The notes under the pieces were generated by a model. It was not told the origin of the DNA. It saw only the letters and a program-made list of their open reading frames with translations, and did no database searches. Positions 1-5,493 of a DNA stretch of 8,747 nucleotides are shown piece after piece. Source of the stretch: Bacteroidetes bacterium CG2_30_32_10 (lineage in GTDB: Bacteria > Bacteroidota > Bacteroidia > Bacteroidales > CG2-30-32-10); the NCBI GenBank assembly GCA_001872995.1, contig MNXO01000108.1, positions 1 to 8,747 on the forward strand, read 5' to 3'. Position 1 is the stretch's first letter, and each line of letters begins with the position of its first letter. The translations under genes were made by a program, and so were the position numbers.

Positions 1-92
1 ATAACTTTATTTTGGTCATCTAAAATAAGAATCCCTCTAAAAATAGGAGCTTGATTAATAGGAAACAGATAATCTGAAGATATCTTTTTCAT
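1..92 (-). CDS. Probable amidohydrolase, N-terminal fragment (runs off window)
   Basis: An ATG on the minus strand at 92-90 opens a frame that stays open to the window edge and gives 30 residues beginning MKKISSDYLFPINQAPIFRG. The pattern 'D-Y-x-F-P-I ... P-I-x-x-G-I-L-x-x-D-D' followed by a polar turn resembles the small N-terminal beta-sandwich of metal-dependent amidohydrolases and deaminases (chlorohydrolase/aminofutalosine-deaminase-like proteins). The metal-binding HxH motif would lie beyond the window, so the family call rests on this short stretch alone. The start lies 10 bp after the polA stop codon on the same strand, which suggests co-transcription downstream of polA. The substrate cannot be told from what is visible. 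Confidence 0.55.
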   Translation of the reverse strand, partial: MKKISSDYLFPINQAPIFRGILILDDQNKV

Positions 93-102
93 ATCTATAA
101 TT

Positions 103-2907
103 TTAATGAGCTTCGAGCCAGTTTTCGCCAGTTTTCATTTCTATTTCAATAGGAACTTTCATTTTGATGGCATTTTTCATATTTTTTTCAACGATTAATT
201 TAATAATATCAATCTCTTCCTTAAATACATCAAAAATTAATTCATCATGAACTTGAAGAATCATTTTTGATTTTAATTCTTTCTCTTTTAATTCATCAAA
301 AATACGAATCATTGCAATCTTAATCATATCGGCAGCAGTTCCTTGAACAGGAGCATTAATGGCATTTCTTTCGGCATAACCCCTAACAATAGCATTACTT
401 GAATTAATATCAGACAAATAACGTTTTCTATCCATCATTGTTTCTACATATCCGTTTTCTCTAGCAAATAAAATTGTATTATCCATATATGCTTTAATAG
501 CAGGATATTTATTGAAATATTGGTCAATAATTTCCTTTGCTTCTTTTCGAGGAATTGAAAGCCTTTCGGACAGACCAAAAGCTGAAATGCCATAAATAAT
601 ACCAAAATTAACCGTTTTGGCATTGCGTCTCATTTCCTTGGTAACTTCATTTAAAGCAACACCATAAACTTTTGCAGCAGTAGCAGTATGAATATCCAAT
701 CCATTTATAAAAGCTTCAATCATTGCTTCGTCATTACTGAGTTCTGCAATAATTCTTAGCTCTATTTGCGAATAATCGGCTGATAGCAATACATAATCTT
801 CGGTTCGTGGAACAAAAGATTTTCTAATTTCCCTGCCTTTTTCAGTACGAATAGGTATGTTTTGTAAATTAGGATTGTTAGAGCTTAATCTTCCGGTTGA
901 AGCGACAGCTTGATTATAAGAAGTATGAATTCTATTGGTAATCGGATTAACCATCAATGGCAATGCATCCACATAAGTAGATTTTAATTTAGTCAAAGAA
1001 CGATAATCCAATATTTTATCTATAATTTCGTGCTTTCCTTTCAGTTTTACCAATACTTCTTCGCCTGTTGAATATTGTTTTGTTTTGGTAACCTTTGCAT
1101 TTTCTACAATCTTAAGCCTTTCGAATAAAATTTCACCCAATTGTTTAGGAGAAGCAATATTAAAATTTATTCCAGCAAGTTGATATATATCTATTTCTAA
1201 TTGTTTTATTTCTGATTGTAATTGCTTTGAGTATTCATTTAAAGCAGCAATATCAATTCTAACACCTTCAAACTCCATAGAAGACAGCACGTGTATTAAT
1301 GGAATTTCAATTTCATTAAAGAGTTTCCTTGTATTTGTTGAATTTAATAGCGGCTCGAATATGTTTTTAAGCTGAAATGTAACATCAGCATCCTCAGCAG
1401 CATACTCTTTAACATCATCTATATTTGCAAATCGCATATTTGAATGATTTTTCCCTTTTTTGCCAATCAAAGTTTCTATTGAAACTGGGATGTAGTTAAG
1501 ATATGTTTCGGAAAGCAAATCCATATTGTGTCGCATATCTGGTTGCAAAAGATAATGAGCTAACATCGTGTCAAATAAATTATTATTAACCATTATTCCA
1601 TATTTCTTCAATATAGAAATATCGAATTTCAAATTATGACCAATTTTTTCAATAGTTTTATCTTCTAAAATGGTTTTAAATTCATTGATGATGCTTATTG
1701 CCTCTTTGTTGTTTTCAGGAATACTAACATAATAAGCTTCTTGAGGTTGAAAAGCAAAAGAAATTCCAACCAGTTCAGCATAAATTAAATCAAGCCCCGT
1801 TGTTTCTGTATCAAAGCAAAATGATTTTTGTTTTTTCAATTTATCTATTAACTCAGCTCTTTTAGAAGAGGTATCTATTAAATGATAAGTGTGGGTAATA
1901 TCTGCAATCGTTTTCCTTGCTTCAAACGGAGGCTCTGCTTCAGGTATTTCATTTGTCTTAGCTCCACCAACTGGTTCACCAAACAAATCCATTTGTATTG
2001 AAGGAGATGGTGCTTCGTTAAGCGATAAATCTGTAAAAACTCTTTTAGCAAAATTCCGGAATTCCAATTCATTTAAAAGCTCTCTCAATACTTTTTCGTT
2101 GGGTGGTTTCACTTTTAAATTTTCCTCCACAAATTCAATAGGAACATCAAGAATAATGGTTGCTAATTGTTTGGAAAGCATTGCTTGTTGGGCAAATTCT
2201 TTCACTTTAAGTTTTACTTTTTCATTCTTAATTTGGTCACTGTTTTCAATTAGATTTTCAATACTATCAAACTCTTCGAGTAGTTTTTTGGCAGTTACTT
2301 CGCCTACTCCAGGTATTCCTGGTATATTATCAGAAGCGTCGCCCCATAATCCTAGCATATCAATCACTTGTTCTGGACGTTTGATGCCAAACCGATTGCA
2401 AACTTCTTTTACACCCCAAACTTCTGCTTTATCTCCGAACTTGGCAGGTTTATACATAAATATTTTATCTGAAACCAATTGACCAAAATCTTTATCGGGA
2501 GTCATCATATAAGTAGTAAAACCCAATTGTTCTGCTTTTTTAGCAAAGGTTCCTATTACATCATCGGCTTCGTAACCATCTAAATAAAGGATAGGAATAT
2601 TAAATGCTTCAATAAGCCTTTTGATATAAGAAATAGAAGTAATGATATCCTCAGGAGTATCTTCTCTATTGGCTTTATATTGAATAAAACTATCGTGTCT
2701 CACAGTTGGAGCCATCGTATCAAAAGCGACCCCAATATGTGTTGGATTTTCTTTTTTTAAAATATCATACAATGCATTTGCAAAACCTACAATAGCCGAA
2801 GTATTTAATCCTTTGGAATTGATTCTTGGATTTTTATTAAGCGCATAATAGGCTCTATAAATGAGCGCCATGGCATCTAAGAGAAATAATTTTTTTGGTT
2901 CAATCAT
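103..2907 (-). CDS. polA: DNA polymerase I (5' nuclease, 3'-5' exonuclease and polymerase)
   Basis: This is a full-length 934-residue family A DNA polymerase, which removes RNA primers and fills gaps in Okazaki-fragment maturation and excision repair. Residues 1-290 form the 5' nuclease: an N-terminal LLDAMALIYR segment, the acidic DGYEADD cluster (about 110-116), TPDKDFGQL (about 136-144) and the GDASDNIPGIPGVG helix-hairpin-helix region (about 189-202). Residues 345-520 are a proofreading exonuclease that looks intact: D366 and E368 (DTETTGLD), D429 (NLKFD), and Y502/D506 (YAAED). The polymerase domain carries motif A with D711, motif B with R760, K764, F768 and Y772 (phenylalanine at the position that disfavours dideoxynucleotides), and motif C with H887-D888. 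A proline- and acid-rich linker (about 297-335) joins the two nuclease domains and contains QMDLF, which resembles a sliding-clamp motif. The start lies 11 bp downstream of the tautomerase stop; the leader is A-rich with no clear Shine-Dalgarno sequence. Confidence 0.97.
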   Translation of the reverse strand: MIEPKKLFLLDAMALIYRAYYALNKNPRINSKGLNTSAIVGFANALYDILKKENPTHIGVAFDTMAPTVRHDSFIQYKANREDTPEDIITSISYIKRLIEAFNIPILYLDGYEADDVIGTFAKKAEQLGFTTYMMTPDKDFGQLVSDKIFMYKPAKFGDKAEVWGVKEVCNRFGIKRPEQVIDMLGLWGDASDNIPGIPGVGEVTAKKLLEEFDSIENLIENSDQIKNEKVKLKVKEFAQQAMLSKQLATIILDVPIEFVEENLKVKPPNEKVLRELLNELEFRNFAKRVFTDLSLNEAPSPSIQMDLFGEPVGGAKTNEIPEAEPPFEARKTIADITHTYHLIDTSSKRAELIDKLKKQKSFCFDTETTGLDLIYAELVGISFAFQPQEAYYVSIPENNKEAISIINEFKTILEDKTIEKIGHNLKFDISILKKYGIMVNNNLFDTMLAHYLLQPDMRHNMDLLSETYLNYIPVSIETLIGKKGKNHSNMRFANIDDVKEYAAEDADVTFQLKNIFEPLLNSTNTRKLFNEIEIPLIHVLSSMEFEGVRIDIAALNEYSKQLQSEIKQLEIDIYQLAGINFNIASPKQLGEILFERLKIVENAKVTKTKQYSTGEEVLVKLKGKHEIIDKILDYRSLTKLKSTYVDALPLMVNPITNRIHTSYNQAVASTGRLSSNNPNLQNIPIRTEKGREIRKSFVPRTEDYVLLSADYSQIELRIIAELSNDEAMIEAFINGLDIHTATAAKVYGVALNEVTKEMRRNAKTVNFGIIYGISAFGLSERLSIPRKEAKEIIDQYFNKYPAIKAYMDNTILFARENGYVETMMDRKRYLSDINSSNAIVRGYAERNAINAPVQGTAADMIKIAMIRIFDELKEKELKSKMILQVHDELIFDVFKEEIDIIKLIVEKNMKNAIKMKVPIEIEMKTGENWLEAH

Positions 2908-2918
2908 TCTTAATTTTT

Positions 2919-3308
2919 TTAAACAATTATTGAAAAACCTAAATCTACCTCATTGGCAGGCAATCCACCTCTGATTCCCCAGTTTTCTATGGGTTGTTCA
3001 TTAATAACAATAGTAATATCATTGCCATTAATATTTATGGAAGTAGTGATGTTTTTTACAATTTCTGCATAAAGCAATTTTTTGGCTTCCTTGCTTCTTC
3101 CTTTAAACATCGTAATTTCTATTATAGTGTAATCATCACTTCTTCCTGTTCGTTCAAAATGGTCGCTCTCCAATTCATACAAACGCTGACGGCGGTCGTT
3201 TACAGGTATTTTTAATGCAACCACTAACGCTTGGTGAATTCCATCAAGTAACTTCTTTTTATATTCAATGGTTTTCCCTTTTACAATTTCTACTTTTATC
3301 AATGGCAT
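2919..3308 (-). CDS. Tautomerase_2-family (YusQ/malonate-semialdehyde-decarboxylase-like) protein
   Basis: This 129-residue protein matches the Tautomerase_2 branch of the tautomerase superfamily in length and pattern; these are small cytosolic trimers using an amino-terminal proline as catalytic base or acid. After removal of Met the chain starts with Pro1 (MPLIKVE). Counting from that proline, Asp37 (NDRR) falls where malonate semialdehyde decarboxylase has its catalytic Asp37. K68-G-R70 lies in the region of that enzyme's Arg73/Arg75 pair, so one arginine appears retained and the other replaced by lysine. The family-typical SDHFERTGRSDDYTI stretch (about 47-61) and the C-terminal NWGIRGGLPANEVDLGF are present. 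The natural substrate is unknown for this branch and decarboxylase activity should not be assumed. It is the first gene of a minus-strand unit with polA directly downstream and a TAnnTTTG box 24 bp upstream of its start. Confidence 0.82.
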   Translation of the reverse strand: MPLIKVEIVKGKTIEYKKKLLDGIHQALVVALKIPVNDRRQRLYELESDHFERTGRSDDYTIIEITMFKGRSKEAKKLLYAEIVKNITTSININGNDITIVINEQPIENWGIRGGLPANEVDLGFSIIV

Positions 3309-3331
3309 ATTTTAAACATTTAATTATTGTT

Positions 3332-3365
3332 CAAACCTACATATTTTTTTTTAAATTTTTATCAA
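3332..3365 (-). promoter_or_regulatory. Bacteroidota-type promoter for the tautomerase-polA unit
   Basis: On the minus strand TAGGTTTG (3339-3332) matches the -7 consensus TAnnTTTG. A TTG (3365-3363) lies 23 bp further upstream, somewhat longer than the usual 19-21 bp for a full TTTG box. Transcription would start around 3325, leaving a leader of roughly 17 bases before the ATG at 3308. No other good match is seen on this strand between the divergent genes. Confidence 0.5.
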
Positions 3366-3409
3366 CCTGACATTTTTTAAACACCAAAGAAATTAAATTT
3401 AATGATTAT

Positions 3410-3423
3410 TTTCAAACTTGAAA
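3410..3423. repeat. Dyad TTTCAA-AC-TTGAAA upstream of the lipoprotein promoter
   Basis: Six-base inverted arms separated by two bases, ending 11 bp before the plus-strand -7 box. The same half-sites occur again, abutted, at 3448-3459 on the other side of that box. This could be an operator, but such AT-rich dyads can arise by chance. Confidence 0.35.
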
Positions 3424-3434
3424 CTGATTTATAT

Positions 3435-3442
3435 TAATTTTG
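3435..3442 (+). promoter_or_regulatory. -7 box (TAATTTTG) for the lipoprotein-MauG unit
   Basis: TAATTTTG matches the Bacteroidota -7 consensus TAnnTTTG. No TTTG or TTG lies at the normal distance upstream; the nearest TTG (3418-3420) is only 14 bp away. The promoter may therefore be weak or need an activator. A transcription start about seven bases downstream (near 3449) would lie after the ATG at 3444 and so favours translation from the ATG at 3465. Confidence 0.45.
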
Positions 3443-3447
3443 TATGT

Positions 3448-3459
3448 TTTCAATTGAAA
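3448..3459. repeat. Perfect 12-bp palindrome TTTCAATTGAAA at the predicted transcription start
   Basis: A fully symmetric 12-mer lying between the -7 box and the ATG at 3465. It uses the same half-sites as the dyad at 3410-3423 (centre-to-centre about 37 bp), here with no spacer. The position fits a repressor site over the transcription start, but no regulator is encoded in the window to support this. Confidence 0.35.
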
Positions 3460-3464
3460 TATTT

Positions 3465-4136
3465 ATGAAAAAAAACATCAAAGCCTTTATTTTTGCTATT
3501 ATTCTATTAATTTCCATGTCTTTTTATGCTTGCCATAAAGAAGACAATACCTTTCCCATTTTAAAATTAAACGGAAAGGATACAGTTACAATCAATTTAA
3601 ACGAAACTTATACAGATGCTGGTGCAACTGCAAGCGATGACATAGACTTAGATCTCACCAAATCAATTTTTGTTAAAAACGAAGTGAATATAAATAAAGT
3701 TGGAACTTATAAAGTGTTGTTTTCTGTTTCTGATAAGGCGGGCAATGTTGCACCCACCAAAACAAGAATTGTACATGTAATCAATAATTCAAGCATTTAT
3801 ATTGGTAATTATGCCGCAAATGTCTATATTTATTATCCCAACGAAGATTCAGCAAAGTATAGCACACAATTAATTATTGATTCAACAAAAAATAATAAAT
3901 TACTTTTTACAAAATTTTCGGATACCCTCACCAAAAAGCCCGATATTTTTGGTATTGTTTCTGGTAGCACTATCGAAATTCCATTGCAAAAAACAACTAT
4001 TTCTTACCATACCTCTGAATGCACTTTTCAAGGTTATGGAACCATTGATACTTCTGGAATTAATTTAATTTATTTTAAATCTTATAAAAATACGGTTTAT
4101 TCTTGTAAAGCTAATTTTCTGAAACAAAAAAAATAA
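3465..4136 (+). CDS. Exported lipoprotein with DUF5011-like Ig-type domain
   Basis: From the ATG at 3465 this is a 223-residue lipoprotein of unknown function. An in-frame ATG seven codons upstream (3444) would give 230 residues. I prefer 3465 because it places MKKN directly before a hydrophobic stretch (about 7-19) and a lipobox SFYAC with Cys23, and because the promoter box ends at 3442. Residues 31-106 match a DUF5011-type bacterial immunoglobulin-like domain: 'P-I-L-K-L-N-G', 'Y-T-D-A-G-A-T-A-S-D-D-I-D', then VGTYKVLFSVSDKAGN and a closing strand. Residues 111-223 form a second beta-rich region starting YIGNY and holding two cysteines (Cys186, Cys214) that I cannot assign to a family. The protein should sit lipid-anchored in the envelope; Ig-type domains of this kind usually act as spacers or in binding. 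It lies 15 bp before the MauG-family gene and is probably co-transcribed with it. Confidence 0.85.
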   Translation: MKKNIKAFIFAIILLISMSFYACHKEDNTFPILKLNGKDTVTINLNETYTDAGATASDDIDLDLTKSIFVKNEVNINKVGTYKVLFSVSDKAGNVAPTKTRIVHVINNSSIYIGNYAANVYIYYPNEDSAKYSTQLIIDSTKNNKLLFTKFSDTLTKKPDIFGIVSGSTIEIPLQKTTISYHTSECTFQGYGTIDTSGINLIYFKSYKNTVYSCKANFLKQKK

Positions 4137-4151
4137 TTACTAATACCAAGC

Positions 4152-5279
4152 ATGAAACACCTTGTAATCCTAAAATCTATTTTATTAATAATCCCTTTTG
4201 TTATATTGTTGTTTCTTTTTCAATGTAAAAAAGATAAACCAGAACCTATTGACCCAAACAACCCTTTCAAACCTACTCCTTATTCGATAACAATTCCTAA
4301 ATTCTTTCCTACAAAGATTTATATACCTGACGATAACCCTATGACAGTTGAAGGAATAGAATTGGGCAGGTATTTATTTTATGATGGCAGATTATCTGGC
4401 AGAACCCATCCCGATTCTTTGATGAGTTGTGCCACCTGCCATAAACAAGAATTTTCTTTTGAATGCGGTTTACCACTTCCTGCCCCACAAGGCATTACAG
4501 GCATTTCTACTCCACACGTGATGCTTCCAATGATTAATTTAGTATGGAACCCCAATACTTTATTATGGAATGGTAAGGTTAATAAAATTGAAGACTTGGT
4601 TTGGATGAGCGTATTAGCACCTCACGAAATGTATGGTGATACCAATCGCGTTAAATCTCTTTTACAAACCATAAGCATCTATCCGCCTATGTTTAAAAAG
4701 GCTTTTGGTTCAGAGGTAATTACTATGGAAAATATTTCTAAAGCAATTGCCCAGTTTATCCGAACGCTTATCTCTTCCGATTCCAAATTTGATAGGTATT
4801 TAAGGGGTGAGCTTCAACTAACACCCTCCGAACTTAATGGTTTCGTTTTATTTACTACCGAAGAAGGTGCTGATTGCTTTCATTGCCACGGCAGTTCAGG
4901 CAATCCATTATTTACTACCAACCTTTTTTACAACAATGCTTTAGATACTGTTTTTAATGACCCAAGAGACAGATTTTCTATTACTGGAAATGCGATGGAT
5001 AAAGGAGCATATAGAGCACCTACTTTAAGAAACATCGAATTAACCGGACCTTATATGCGAGATGGTCGCTTTACAACGCTCCAGCAAGTTATTGATTTTT
5101 ATAGCGAAGGTCTTTTAATTTCTCCTTATGTAAATCCTTTAATGCACAAAATTAATGATGGTGGAGCACAATTAACCAGCAATGAAAAAAACGATTTAAT
5201 ATCATTCCTTAAGACCCTTACAGATACTTCGTTTATCAATAATCCTGCTTTCAAAAAACCTGCTGAATTGGGAAATTAG
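4152..5279 (+). CDS. Di-heme cytochrome c peroxidase/MauG-family lipoprotein
   Basis: A 375-residue exported di-heme c-type protein of the CCP_MauG family, whose members reduce hydrogen peroxide or, in MauG, oxidise a partner protein. A lysine-poor hydrophobic signal segment (about 9-24) ends in LFQC with Cys25, predicting a lipid anchor. The first heme site is CATCH (93-97) and the second CFHCH (242-246). Between them W139 (LLWNGK) aligns with the tryptophan that bridges the hemes, and E159 (APHEMYG) with the conserved active-site glutamate. Near the C terminus TGPYMRDGRF (299-307) is followed by VIDFYSEG. By my alignment Y317 falls where classical peroxidases have the methionine ligand of the second heme, as in MauG, where the ligand is tyrosine. 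The common FxDG after the first heme is FECG here (Cys104). No mau genes are near, so the electron donor or substrate is unknown; the preceding lipoprotein is a candidate partner by position only. Confidence 0.9.
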   Translation: MKHLVILKSILLIIPFVILLFLFQCKKDKPEPIDPNNPFKPTPYSITIPKFFPTKIYIPDDNPMTVEGIELGRYLFYDGRLSGRTHPDSLMSCATCHKQEFSFECGLPLPAPQGITGISTPHVMLPMINLVWNPNTLLWNGKVNKIEDLVWMSVLAPHEMYGDTNRVKSLLQTISIYPPMFKKAFGSEVITMENISKAIAQFIRTLISSDSKFDRYLRGELQLTPSELNGFVLFTTEEGADCFHCHGSSGNPLFTTNLFYNNALDTVFNDPRDRFSITGNAMDKGAYRAPTLRNIELTGPYMRDGRFTTLQQVIDFYSEGLLISPYVNPLMHKINDGGAQLTSNEKNDLISFLKTLTDTSFINNPAFKKPAELGN

Positions 5280-5280
5280 A

Positions 5281-5308
5281 TATTTATTTTTCTTGTTTTA
5301 AATAAATA
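5281..5308. repeat. Weak A/T-only inverted repeat just after the MauG-family gene
   Basis: TATTTATTT (5281-5289) and AAATAAATA (5300-5308) are perfect complements around a 10-base loop, starting one base after the stop codon. The position suits a transcription end, but the stem has no G-C pair and no T-run follows, so it is at best a poor terminator. Confidence 0.25.
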
Positions 5309-5329
5309 CTAAATAAAATTTCATCATTA

Positions 5330-5364
5330 TTGTTATTTAGAATCATTATAAATTATTATCTTTG
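5330..5364 (+). promoter_or_regulatory. Upstream promoter P1 for pruA (TATCTTTG)
   Basis: TATCTTTG (5357-5364), followed by CA, is a very typical Bacteroidota -7 box. The best upstream element is TTG at 5330-5332, with a longish 24-bp spacer. A transcript from about 5371 would have a leader of about 120 bases containing the inverted repeat at 5396-5419. Confidence 0.45.
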
Positions 5365-5391
5365 CATAGTATTAATTAAATGCTAATTTTG
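5361..5391 (+). promoter_or_regulatory. Main promoter P2 for pruA (TTTG-N19-TAATTTTG)
   Basis: TTTG (5361-5364), a spacer of exactly 19 bp and TAATTTTG (5384-5391) match the full Bacteroidota consensus TTTG-N19-TAnnTTTG. Transcription would begin near 5398, about 95 bases before the pruA ATG. The -33 TTTG is the same four bases that end the -7 box of P1, so the two promoters could not be occupied together. Confidence 0.65.
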
Positions 5392-5395
5392 CACT

Positions 5396-5419
5396 CGATA
5401 TGAATAATTGTTCATATCG
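5396..5419. promoter_or_regulatory. Perfect 9-bp inverted repeat at the pruA P2 start site (possible operator or leader hairpin)
   Basis: CGATATGAA (5396-5404) and TTCATATCG (5411-5419) are exact complements around the six bases TAATTG. The dyad begins five bases after the P2 -7 box and covers its predicted start, where a repressor would block the promoter. The run after it is A-rich, with no T-run on either strand in the right place, so it is not an intrinsic terminator. In P1 transcripts it could fold as a hairpin. No regulator gene is present to name the binding protein. Confidence 0.5.
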
Positions 5420-5493
5420 CAAAACAAAAAAAGATACAAATACTAAACACTTGGTAAATATATCAACGAAAATTTTATATAAAACATTAAATT

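Noticed and set aside
1889..2482. Long plus-strand open frame (197 codons) opposite polA
   Set aside because: It lies wholly inside the well-supported polA gene on the other strand, has a low-complexity Ser/Phe-rich product typical of antisense frames, and no promoter or recognisable domain.
5281..5308. Inverted repeat as a true intrinsic terminator of the MauG-family gene
   Set aside because: The stem has no G-C pairs and no T-run follows, so I list it only as a weak repeat.
5396..5419. Inverted repeat as a terminator or the edge of a mobile element
   Set aside because: There is no downstream T-run on either strand, no second distant copy in the window, and no transposase gene nearby.
5473..5484. 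Palindrome TTTTATATAAAA just before the pruA start
   Set aside because: It is made only of A and T in an extremely AT-rich leader, so a 12-base match of this kind is expected by chance.
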